Assembly: GCF_010183535.1 (NCBI RefSeq)
Contig: NC_071333.1
Location: forward strand, 17,048,587 to 17,112,586
Direction of reading: 5' to 3'
Length of the DNA stretch: 64,000 bases
From: Caenorhabditis remanei
Taxonomy: Eukaryota > Nematoda > Chromadorea > Rhabditida > Rhabditidae
Both the position numbers and the translations under genes were made by a program. Below are positions 23,480 to 34,112 of the stretch, piece by piece (positions within the stretch are counted from its first letter, which is position 1; each line of letters starts with the position of its first letter). The notes below the pieces were generated by a model. That model made no database searches. It worked only from the letters and a program-made list of their open reading frames with translations, and was not told the DNA's origin.

Positions 23480-24247
23480 ATGAACAATTTCGCCCTAAAT
23501 TTGGCAGCACTCCAGAACTTGCCAGAAGGTGACCCAATAGCCGCCAATAATATTATAAGAGCAACTGCGCAGGTATAAGTTTGAAGTTTTTCAGAGCATT
23601 TTTCAATACTATAGATTTGTAGGACACTCTGGACCAGGTGTACCAGCTTGGCATCACCAATGGTTTTTTAGCTGGTATGATGCCACCGCGAAACGAAAAC
23701 GCCGACGTGAATCCTCTACAAGATACGGTACTAGATTTAGATTTTTAGTAGAAATAAAAAGAAAGAATTTTAGGTCAGATTATTGATCGACACTCTGAAC
23801 CAACAAAATCAATTGTTCCGTCAAGAGATGACAGAGCACCGCAACAAAACGGTTGGTATGATACTGGAAGTTTTAGCCTTCATGTTTCAAGAACAAGAAG
23901 AGAATCGCGATGTAATTAAAGAAATCACGCAGTCTCTTATAAATAGAGATAGACCAAGACCGGAGGCTATTGTGATACCGGAGGCACTGCTAAGGAATGG
24001 TACCCATCGTGCTCCACTATGTAATTACCACACTAGGCAGCGCAATCTGAGAACTCCAACTACAGGAACCAGAAAAAGCGCTCGTTTGGCTCAGTGAGTT
24101 TTTACTAGAGTAATACAACAAATCTCAATACTTTTTTTTAGAAAAACTGGAGTTCCAACTATAGTGAGAACTGAAATTGCACCTAATCCAACGACTGGGA
24201 GAAAAGCTGTACCAAAGAAGAAATCAACTTCAAACCAGAGAAAATAA
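23480..24247 (+). CDS. Small protein with helical middle and basic tail, not recognised
   Basis: Exons 23480-23572, 23623-23727, 23774-24093 and 24142-24247 join in frame to 207 residues. The ATG lies two bases after TTTCAG, so it is probably trans-spliced. Residues about 65-125 are strongly helical with Gln/Glu-rich heptad-like spacing (DTLNQQNQLFRQEM, MFQEQEENRDVIKEITQSL), which suggests a coiled coil. The C-terminal third is very basic and Thr/Lys-rich, with TGTRKSARLAQ and KAVPKKKSTSNQRK. No signal peptide or transmembrane segment is seen. The composition suits a nuclear, chromatin or nucleic-acid-associated protein, but I do not recognise a family. Confidence 0.75.
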
Positions 24248-24919
24248 AGAGAACTGTAGATATATGTAATGAACATAACGACGCCCGTGAGAATTTAACT
24301 ACGTGATGAGAGTTTTCATTCATTTTTCTGTAATTCTTCATATACAAAACGTTTTTCTCGGTATTCTTTTTTCTAATACTGGATCAGATTTTTAATATTT
24401 TTAAATGTTTCTTGATATCCAATTCATTATTCTAATAAACAAACTGTGTTAGATAGAAATGGAACAGGAAGAGACTAGGAATACAAAAACACGAAAAATA
24501 CGTCTTGGAATATTCATTTGAACGTACAGTATCCAAAAGAGAGCAATTGAGAGCGGTTCACCCCTTCGGTAACAGTCTTTTATCATCGAACGCGGTTTTT
24601 TTCAAGGTTTTTTGTCAGTTTTTCAATTAAATTTTTTGTAGAAAAATTTTCTGAAGAGCCCTTCATTTGTATGATCCAAAAATCTACATATTTGATTTTA
24701 TATTAAATAATTCGCATTGTGATCACATTGTCGATCTGTTATTTTTCGAAGAAGGATTGTGCAACAAAATTCTCAACTACAAAAATAAACTCTAGATTTG
24801 ACTTTATGGGAACATCAGCAAGTCTGTGACACTTTTTCATAGTTCGTCACTTTTCCTGAAAACAATCAGAAGTTAACATCCTTTTGAATGGTAATGTGAT
24901 TCTTAACATTTTCAAGCTT

Positions 24920-25368
24920 CAGTACCGGCCAAAGATATGGCATATTTTTTCTTTTTCACTTGCAAATGCTCAACTTTGACAGTATGACATACTGAAACTA
25001 ACAGTCCCACAAAATAACTTTATGGATTCGAACAGATCGAGAATATAACCCCATTTTTGAAGTTGAGAACTTTTTTGTACGGACGCTTCCTAGAGAGGTT
25101 TGGTCGTTTCAAATGGACAGCTCAAAATCGCACCATTTTGGACTGAAATGTGTTGATTTGAGGGAGAAATTACTTTGTCGAGATGTGACTTACTAGAGAG
25201 CGGCAGTGCAAAAAGTTATCAGCTACAAAAATGGAGTTCTATTCTTGGCCTGTTCGATCCCATAAAAATGTATTTTGTGAGACAGTTAGCTTTATCATGA
25301 CGCACTCTCAAAGTTGGAAGTTTACAACCGAAAAAAAGCAAAATATGATATATTTTGTGCCGGTACTG
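24920..25368. mobile_element. Second 449-base Tc1-like miniature element
   Basis: The ends CAGTACCGGCCAAAGATATG and ...GTGCCGGTACTG are inverted repeats, and the internal arms match the element at 17665. Both are 449 bases long. The flanking TA pair is not preserved (TT on the left, TG on the right). The rest of 24248-25764 shows no gene. Confidence 0.8.
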
Positions 25369-25764
25369 TGGTACCAGTCCACTGTTCTACAGAAAAGCTG
25401 TTCAGACCTAGTAAACCTAGTAGTGCTATAAACTCACGAAAGAGCAAATATTCACTTTAATTTCAACTCTCTGCCTAGGATTGTCAAGGATAATTGAGAA
25501 TGGTAAACACATGTCTCTATTTCGAAACTCTGCGCTCTCCTTCCTTTTCTGTTTTTCGCACTAATAGAATACTATCACATTAAATTTCAATGTCTCATGT
25601 TTACCGGGAGAACGGTTGTGAGAACCACCCTTCATTTTTGTGCCATAGATTTGTTCATTTTCATTTTTCGTTGCGTCCGGTACATTTTATACGCATTACT
25701 CAACTCGTGTCAAATATTTCTATCGTTTCAATCAATTACCAATGTTTTCAGAACCTGACGAGTG

Positions 25765-26470
25765 ATGAGTGTTACTTCAACAGGCCCTGGAACACCTACC
25801 ACGCCTGATGACAGCTTATCGTCTGCAAATGTTTCGATTGAACTGTAATATTTTGATATTACGGTCAAATAGCTTTTGGCTATATACCACATTATAGGGT
25901 CACATTTTTGTAGTTGACAAATGTTTTGTGAAACAGATAGACGTTGTAGAAAGAAAACGGTTATTTCATTTTTTCATTGCTAAAGTGAAATCAGGATTTC
26001 CACAATTCCAAGAAATAATGTCAACATTTTCCCATCTTTTCTAATACTTCTGATTTCAGTAGTGAGATGTCCAAGGTGGAAGTTGTAGAGGAGCCAAGAA
26101 AACTGGCCGTCCGAGTAATCAAGCAGGTAAGTTGTTTCGAATGCTATCAAGCAAATGTCATATTTTTTGCAGAATCATCTTGAAATCCACTACTTCATCA
26201 AACCTAATACACCGATGAGACTTCTCAAGAGACAGTTTGCCAGAGAACTCGCAATGGACATCAACAAACTTTGGTGAGTTGTTTCATGTGACAGAATGAC
26301 ATTTTCAATCGGTACTTTTCAGTTTTCTGTTTGGCGAGCACTTTGTCGCCTTTAACGACACTGCTGAGAAAATGGGACTACGCAACCTCGATGTCATTCG
26401 GGTCTTCGAAATCGCTGTCGAGCAACCAGGTGTTTATGGAGTTGTGCAGAAGAGGAGAACCGCGGAATAA
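25765..26470 (+). CDS. SUMO-like protein lacking C-terminal Gly-Gly
   Basis: Exons 25765-25844, 26060-26126, 26173-26273 and 26323-26470 join in frame (phases 2, 0, 2) to 131 residues. A Ser/Thr/Pro-rich lead of about 30 residues is followed by a SUMO-type beta-grasp domain. LAVRVIKQNHLEIHYFIKPN matches the first strands, LLKRQFARELAMDINKL the helix, and CFLFGEHFVAFNDTAEKMGL then DVIRVFEIA the final strands (SMO-1: RFLFDGRRINDDDTPKTL, VIEVYQE). Residues after the fold read EQPGVYGVVQKRRTAE, with no Gly-Gly. It therefore should not be conjugated in the usual way. The lead resembles the flexible N-terminus of SUMO. It may act as a SUMO decoy or adaptor; this is inference. Confidence 0.82.
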
Positions 26471-26879
26471 ACATATTATTGTCTTGTTGTTTTTGAGACC
26501 AGTCTAGACAGTTTCCAATGAATTTGTTTCAATGTTTTAAACTTGTTTACTTAGTTTTGAATTGGAGTAAAAACATAGGGTACTGTAAAATTGAAATTTG
26601 GCAAACAGAAAGATAATTTTTTACTATTGAACCTTTTTCCAACCGTCAAAAGCTAAAAGTTTTGTTATTAAAAGGTGATAGTAGGTCCCCTTAGCGTCAC
26701 CAGGCCCATAATCACCTTTTTTCTAAAACTGTGGTGGTATGGGCCAAGGTGACATCTTACGGTAGAACTTCGTTAGTTTTCATTAAAAGAAATGCGAAAA
26801 TCAACTCGGCGTCTTCCAAAACTTGGTTTGGAAGGATATTTTGTTCCTTTGTTCAGCTCAACACTCAACTGGACTCTTT

Positions 26880-27318
26880 TTCATCTTTCAATAAGATTGG
26901 GCTATGACCCACAGTTCCAAATCAACAAATTTCATCATCTTTCTCATTTTCCTGGCTACTCGAACAACGACTTTAGGTTTGCATCGTCGGCGGATCTCAA
27001 TCCGATAAATTTCATCGTATGGGAATATTTGAAGAACAAGATCTAAGGAATCACTTACAACATAGCTGTTGTTCTCAAAACCGTCCTTCAAAAGTTATGG
27101 GACAAAGTAGACGTCGACTACCTGCGGCGCACAAGCAATTTTTTTCAGTGGACGTCTGAAGGTCTGTATCAAAGCCAAAGTATACAATTTCGAATTGTTT
27201 CTGAAAACTGAATCTAATTCGAACATTCCAACTATTAATAACGTTTTTTTTTTATTCAAGCGTTTTCCCGCCGAGTATCCAAGAATTAAGAGCGTAGTGT
27301 ACTTATTAGTCACCCTGT
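26880..27318 (+). pseudogene. Mariner-type transposase relic with right terminal repeat
   Basis: The plus strand reads SSADLNPINFIVWEYLKNKI, matching the mariner catalytic C-terminus (SPDLNP..F..WGYL). Then comes VLKTVLQKLWDKVDVDYLRR with stops and frame breaks. The end TTATTAGTCACCCTGTA resembles a mariner terminal repeat. Only the 3' third is recognisable. Confidence 0.75.
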
Positions 27319-28501
27319 ATTCCAAATAGCAAGTTTAATCAATTATTCGTTAACAAAAAAGTTTCGTTGTATTTGTGTGACCTTCGACGGCCCTCGTCCA
27401 GGCTCGTCGCCAGCAAGTGCAAAACCATTGAGAATTACGCAACGTAGCCATCGTCGGTCTACCTAGCAAGTGAAGACGCGGTTTTAAAACAATATATAAA
27501 CAGGGTTATAGGCACTCTTGTCTGCGGGGTGTTCATTTCTGCCATCAAACCCGACTGAATGTCTTTGTAAGCCGAGTAATGAGCTCTCAAACTTTTAATA
27601 CGGTTAAGCTTTTTCACACATAGAATTAGCTCGTATGTGTTCTCCACCGGCTCAACTGTTTTCGCACATTGGAAGAATATGAACATCTTTTCGTTTATCA
27701 TTTGCCGGTTTGGAGTTCCATGTGGAAAAGCTGAGCCGGTTTAAACTGCAAAAAAGGACTCTCCGTTGTCCCAATAAGCAAACTCATACGTCGATCCAAA
27801 GCCACGCCTCAAAAGACTTCTCTTGTTAGGAGCTGTAACCAAACCTCCCGAATAAATTTTCTTATTCTCTCCGAATGCAAGCTTTCCAAGTTTTTGTTCA
27901 GATGTTTGTGTTTGACAAGTGTTGTCAATCGGGGATTTGTCTATTTTTTCACATGATTAACATATCAATAACGTCAGAATCCGCAATATGTATGAATCCG
28001 AATCATTTCGAAACGAGGTTGTGTGTTTGGTGAAAGCTAGATAGTTTTTTCTCTAAGATTTTGATCCCATCACAATCTCCATAGCGTTACCTTCAAGTCT
28101 CAACATTGCTATTACACCTAGTCATATACTAACCCCATTAAATCAAAAAGTTCAGCTTTATTAGCATACATAGACAAAAGGACTCTATCGTGCATTATCA
28201 CTCAACATCATGAACACTCTTTCCCATTTTCTGGCTATTGTTAACATCCAATCAATATACCATCCCTGTCTATATTCTGTGGTTGACTACAACGCGACAC
28301 GACAAAAAAGATGGAGACATCATGTGAACCTGCTCTCCTCCATCCCTCACATTCCCTTTTATCACCTTTCTTTCTTTCCTTTTTTTATGATTCGTTTTTT
28401 TCTCTAACTCACGCTATTTTAAATTCAATGTTTTTTCTGATTATCTCAATGATGATCCAAGACGACTAATTAGCATGAAATTTTTAGGATACGCTAGAAA
28501 T

Positions 28502-28943
28502 ATGCCTGACTTTTCAACACAAACCGAGGAATTCACTCCGTTCTCTGTCATTTCACTGGTAAGTGCGGATTTTGACCCTTCTTGAAAACCTGAGGCGTCA
28601 TAGATGGAATTTGAAAATTGAACTGCCAAAACAAATCACTATTCAAAAACAGTACTACGTTTTTCAGGATGGTACTTCGCATGTTGCCATGTCAGGAAAA
28701 GCGGCCGCAACTGTGATCAGAATTAAAATCTCCTACTCCTCTCAAACTGGTAAACCTTTGAGAAACATGCGGTGAGAAACTACTCAAAACGTTTCAACTC
28801 TGCATGAATCACTTTCAGATTGTGCCTCCGAGGACGTTTGCTGGATGATGACGAAACACTTGGATTCTTTGGATATTAGCCCATACACAGTCTTTGTCGC
28901 AGTAATAAGGGATCCCAATGACAGCCAAGTTACTCGCCTCTAA
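28502..28943 (+). pseudogene. Frameshifted SUMO-like gene
   Basis: Exons 28502-28558, 28668-28771 and from 28819 have good splice sites. They encode a SUMO-like core: KISYSSQTGKPLRNMRLCLR aligns with the SUMO KKSYADRTGVAVNSLRFLF segment, and GRLLDDDETL with GRRINDDDTP. In the frame of exon 3 a stop comes early (GFFGY, TAG at 28877). Shifting one base after the DDDET codons restores a long match, LDSLDISPYTVFVAVIRDPN, to TAA at 28941. I read this as a recent single-base frameshift. A real gene with a shortened end is the alternative. No Gly-Gly is seen in either frame. Confidence 0.65.
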
Positions 28944-30480
28944 GGAGTTAGAAAACGCTAATAGGGCAACTTTTGAGTTATAGTTTGTTTTTGATAGTAA
29001 TAATATTTACTTGAAAAAATAAATGTTTATCACTGTTTTCATGAGAATTTCTACAAAACAAGAGTATCTCAGAATAGTTTCGACAGAGTTGGCAAATGAA
29101 CCGGGTTTGCCGTCTTCTCTGGGACTAGCTACTCAAACGAACGACATATTTTCATCTTTATTTTTTCATGCTGAATCTTGTATTATTTTGTTAGTCTTTC
29201 TTTTGTTCACCCATTTTTCTAAATCATTTTGCTCATTCTCCTGAAAAAGCTCAATTTTTATTGTTGGGTCCTGTTTACCAAATGAGTTTATTCATTTTTC
29301 ATCAGAAATCATTTCTTTTTTCAATAGAATGCAAATAGAATGGAGAAACGATACTCCGGTATCCCACCCGGAGGAAAAATTCCTAGGCCACAGCTATGTG
29401 TCGATTTACGAGGAGCTTTCTCTCTTTTATTTCTATTTGTTTCTTGTACGCATTAAAATTTTAAACCTTTGTCTATGAAATGAAGGTATAGATCTTTTTT
29501 TCAGACTACAGAAATATTTGAAACATTGAGTTGGCAATAAAATGCATGAAGCAAGATGGAGAAGGGCCGCAAGATTGATAAATAGATTCATCTCTGAAAC
29601 GAAAGCACTTAAGTTTGAATTTCAGTTCTCAACGTTTACTAGCGTGTCATAGAAGTCAGCAACTTGAAATTCGAAGGAACTTGGACACAGTGACGGCACT
29701 TTTCACTGAACGCTGAAGATGAAAAACGTGCAATACTGATAATCGTTAATCTAGAATGCAATGATTGGCGTAACAGTTATGTGACTGTGAGAGAATGATG
29801 CGTTTTTGAACAGTTCCCATCAATGTGACCAGTGAATCGAGAAGAGGATGACCTTACATACTCTCCCAAACTACCGCCACCTGAATGACACGTTAGAGAG
29901 CAGATTTGAAACAACTCTACTCCAATCAAAAACGCCCGTGTAGTTCGAAACGAAATTATCAATATTTATCGCTGAATTAGCATAAAAAAGTAACTGTATT
30001 TGGGAAATTTGAAATAAATGTTTGTATTTCCAAATTTGACTCTATTACAGAGAAAAACCTGTGATTGTGAGCTCCATCGACAATACTGCAACTTCAATTC
30101 ATGCAGTACAATGAAACACCGACCTGAATGTCGAGTAGGAAGACTGAAAAAAAGTGTGAAAACGGATTGTTGATGGGAATGCCGAAGTCAAACCGAACAT
30201 TTTTTAATTCATTTTCAAACAAGGCCCCTGATATTACGAATACAACCGACATAATGCTTTTTTCAATAAATGACTTTTTAAAAGCAAAATGTTATGTTCA
30301 TGTGTTAAGCTTGTGCATAAAGGTCAGTGAATTTCTTCAAAATTTCCAATTTTTGAGACATTCTCCGCGGATATCTTTTAAGCCTCCAATCGATGTGCCA
30401 AACTCGAGTGGCACATCAGATTGTGATGTGCCAATATCTACACAATTCAGGAAGTGATGTGCTGAGTTCCAGTAGCAAAT
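28944..30480. other. Intergenic stretch, no gene supported
   Basis: AT-rich sequence with short open frames only, none with convincing splice context or family similarity. Confidence 0.4.
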
Positions 30481-30487
30481 TAGTGAG

Positions 30488-30599
30488 TGATGTGCCGTGT
30501 AAGGAAGAAACCTCTAGTTGGTGTGTTGAGCTCTGGTGGCACGTCAATCGACAACGCTCAACACACCCATTGATGGTTTCTCTCGTACACGGCACATCA
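30488..30599. repeat. Imperfect hairpin built on the GATGTGCC motif
   Basis: The arms TGATGTGCCGTGTAAGG... and ...GTACACGGCACATCA pair over about 44 bases with several mismatches, around a loop of about 24 bases. Short copies of GATGTGCC or GGCACATC recur between 30390 and 30610. A foldback element is likely. Confidence 0.6.
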
Positions 30600-30892
30600 C
30601 GGACTGATGTGCCAAACGGACTCGACACACAAAAAAGAGACTAGGCTTGAAAACGGCATATGTTCATTAAGCAGCCCGAAAATTTTCCGAAAATGAGCTC
30701 GATTCACAAACATTTCCTAAAGTTGCAAGTCAGGCGTGTGCCTTTGCAAATCACTTTATCTTTTGTCAATTTTCACAAAACTTTGAATTCTGTCTCTTCT
30801 CCGAATTAAGCTGCCCAACTTTTTAGTTTTCCAGAGTCTCTTAACTGTTTTTTAGAGTTTATCACTCCTGATTTGAAAGTTTTAAAAGTTTT

Positions 30893-31026
30893 TTTACAGA
30901 AGGAAAAAAGAAATACAATTTATTTACAGAAGATAGAGAGAGAAATACAACTTATTTACAGAAGGAAGAGAAAAATACAACTTATTTACAGAAGGAAGAG
31001 AAAAATACAACTTATTTACAGAAGGA
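30893..31026. repeat. 30-bp tandem repeat containing TTTACAG
   Basis: About four units of TTATTTACAGAAGGAAGAGA plus AAAATACAAC lie head to tail; the first two are more diverged. The unit length is a multiple of three, so the plus strand reads a repeated LIYRRKRKIQ. Each unit carries a consensus-like 3' splice site (TTTACAG). Confidence 0.85.
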
Positions 31027-31097
31027 TGAGAGTAACGAGCTCGTCTCCCGAGTTCTATCAAAAATAGTGATGCCCGAACAGGAACATTGCAAAACCA

Positions 31098-31781
31098 TTA
31101 CTGTTTCGCAAGGTGCCAACTCTTGTTCTTGCCATTCATCCCTTCAATCGTCACCTCCAGATCCAGCAAAGCTCTCATTCCCAATACGTTCGCACCTTTG
31201 AAGTGACTGTGAGATAGGTTGCATTCAATCACAGAATTTTCATCCTAAAATAAGAACTTTGAATCAGAAAAAGAATAATCATAAAAGAATAATCTCAAAA
31301 TTGAAAGTGATAAAACTAAACCTGAATGGAAACAGGAATTGCCGATGGAATGGCGTCGGATCCGGTAAGTTTGGTGATCGTTTTTTCGTCTAAAAACGTA
31401 CAGTTTGATCCAGAGTCCACCAAAAACCAGATTTTGATGGTTGGCGCATCAGGCTGCTTGGCCCGACGACAGTTGAGACATATTATCAGTCTATGATTTG
31501 GACCAAAAATGACGCCATCCACCGGGAAAGCTGGAGATGTGAACAAACTAGCACTCAAATTCTCAATTCCTGTATAGTCGCTGAGCTGAAAGCATAGGGA
31601 TAGACATACTAATGAAAAAATACAAAAAACTGCTATAATAGTATTAATAATAACTCACATGCTGAAGACGAGTGTCGTTGATGTCGATCAGCATCATATC
31701 ATGCTGCATCGCCGGCAGTGCTTCCAACAATTCGAACGAATCATCTTTGACGTCATCATTGCTGCCAGACGATGAGTTATT
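31098..31781 (-). CDS. Retropepsin-like aspartic protease domain protein (5' end not resolved)
   Basis: Minus-strand exons 31659-31781, 31322-31585 and 31098-31244 (TAA) join in frame (phase 0) to 177 residues. The middle exon has the aspartic protease signature [20 protein letters not shown], with the D-S-G catalytic triplet. [15 protein letters not shown] in the last exon fits the second structural hydrophobic-Gly motif. This resembles single-domain retropepsin-like proteins of transposon origin or DDI1-like proteases, which act as dimers. The first exon shown starts at an acceptor (ATTTTTAG) in frame without an ATG, so at least one upstream exon is missing from my model. No reverse transcriptase is nearby. 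It could be a domesticated or decaying retroelement piece. Confidence 0.65.
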
Positions 31782-34112
31782 CTAAAAATTTCCTAGTTTT
31801 AAAAAGATTGCCCTTTTCATCTTTTGAATTCGAGTAAAGGCTGTCCGATTTCCGATATCTCTTTTTAAACCGACGCAGAATTTTAGGAAATTACGGAATA
31901 TTATAGTATATGACTTTCTTTTTTTTTCATTTTGCGCCGATTCATGTGGAGATATCAGAAATCCAGAAAATCTTATCCAGAGTATGAACGATGCATAAAA
32001 TTTGTTTCATGACAGTGATAAATACCAATCAAATGTTTTTCCAAATTGAGTTCTCATCAGGTTCCCAGTTCTTCTTATGTTAGTATTCCTCAATTTTAAA
32101 TGTTTCTCCTGTTGTTTTTTTCTCAAAACAAAATCTACGTGAAGTCCAGTTGAACTTTCTGGCTTGTCACTTGTTGCTACTCATTTCACATCAGCATAAT
32201 AAATGTCACATCGGTTTCTTTTCTTTTTCCTTGTTCACAAGCTGTCCTTGTTCAAACGAAATTTGTTTTCATGAAAAGAAAACCAAACCAAAACTATCCG
32301 TACTTTGCACGAATCAGTCAGTCCAGAACGCTTTCAACTTGAATAGCATTTGAGCAACCGAAACTAGCAGGCACCTCACAATTCTACGTAGAAAATTGAG
32401 TAGAGGACAGTCATTTCGTTTGGCAGCTGATTTAACAGCATTTTGGATAGCAGTCAAAGGGTTTCCGCGCTGATTCCAAGTGTTCTTAATTATTTTCCTG
32501 TATAAAAAGTGAAAACATACCTTTCTCATATTTTTGTTTCAGTTTTCATTAAAAAAATCAATAAGTTTTGTAAGTTCCAGTTTTACTACAAACGGTTCAC
32601 TACAGCTTCACAGAAATTGTCTCGTAAATCCTCCTTGGGTACGGTTGACTGTCGTGCCGAGACCCATAGAACCATAAGAGGACGCGGTCGCAACGCGGTT
32701 GTGCTTGCTGGCTGGGAGGACATAAAAAGAGAGCGAGAGAGAGGAGTAGGAAAAGAAGAGGCAGATAGAATGAGGCACACTGCTGACCGGAGAGGGCACA
32801 TATCTTCGGCATGAGAGATGCGGCCAATGATGGAAATGAGATACAGTAGAGAATAAGAGGTTAAGAAGAAAAAAGTGCAGAAAAATAGAACTACTGGAGA
32901 GAGAGTACAAAGACAGCGCACGAGAAGGCGAAAAGGAGAAAGACGCTCTTGGTGTGGTGGGTTTCAAGCAACGGCCGTGCGATGGTGCGACGTCGCGAAG
33001 GAAGAAGAATTGAATGAGTCATGAACCGTTCAAGCGTTGAAATAAAAAAATATGGCTGAAAGACAGAACGTAGATTTCATTTCAAAAATTCCTAAACTCA
33101 TGAGAAGTTCGAGAATATGATTTTGAACGTTTTCCACTTCTCAAAACTTCTGGAATTATTGTTCTGGGTAACAGATACTAGAAACAGCAAAAAATATTGA
33201 TGGATTTGAAATAGACACACTACAATTGGAACTTTCACAATTCGAAACACAGGATGCTAAGAGCAAATCGTTTCGGAACTGTGCTCTTTCTGAAAATGTT
33301 TTCTTTTTGAAGCTTGAATAGTAGCGACTATTCCTGAAACGTATGACAATTTAGATGCTTCCTGTCCATGACATTTTGAATACATTTTCTTGAGGTATTG
33401 ATAGTACAGACTAGGTTTTTCGCTGCAACACCTCAGCATCAAAAATTGTATTAAACAGCCTTGCGTTTTGGTTGCGTTCGAAATTTGGATAAATCAATTT
33501 GATCATAGATGTTTTTCACAAATTTTCAGAAATATTTTATAGAGACGTAAGGATTCCACATGTTTCTAAATTTTCAAACTCAAAACCCAATTTTCCCAGA
33601 ACGGGCCGATTTGAGATTTTTAACCGGTCCGGGCTTCAGTACAACAATTTGAAAATTTGAATTTTTCCGAATAATTTTCAGATTTTTCGCAAAAAAAATG
33701 GGAAGTATGTTTTCAAATATCTATAAAAACTCATGAGTACATAGGATTTCTGATTTCTTTTGATAAGGATTTCAAAAAATTTCGAAAAGTGTCGTGAAAA
33801 AAGTGTTCACATTTTTGAGGCCGAGCCGAGCCGGGCCGAGATTTTCCAAGTCTGAATTCTGCCCATGTGAAAAGTTGTACAAAAATGTAACTCTAAGATA
33901 AAAAGGGACCTCTTTCTCTATAGCGCAGTAGAGCGCAAAACACACTGGAGACGTGGCAGACCGAAGAAAAGAATAAAAAATGTTTTGTTGCTGCGATAGC
34001 GTAACAAACACAACAAATATTATAACATATAAGAGCGCCTCATTTTATGTCGGATACAAAGTAAACGCAATGTGCATAATTCATTTATTCGTAAAATTAA
34101 GTTGACTAATTT
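31782..34112. other. Intergenic stretch with GA-rich tract and a dispersed repeat
   Basis: At 32310-32500 the minus strand has an open stretch (QRGNPLTAIQNAVKSAAKRN) after a TATACAG acceptor, possibly a lone exon. It does not join in phase to the protease gene. A purine-rich region (about 32720-32960) and a dispersed repeat with CCGAGCCGGGCCGAG (33600-33840) follow. No firm gene. Confidence 0.4.

Noticed and set aside
27459..27701. 80-codon minus-strand frame with fairly normal codon use
   Set aside because: A stop lies directly upstream in the same frame and no splice acceptor gives an entry. No family is recognised. It could be a fragment of a decayed gene, but the evidence is too thin.
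30893..31026. Possible CRISPR-like array
   Set aside because: The units are contiguous with no spacers, and the genome is eukaryotic. It is a simple tandem repeat.
32586..32967. Frames of 75-119 codons on the minus strand
   Set aside because: They are complements of a GA-rich tract and read as Ser/Leu/Phe runs. No gene-like features.
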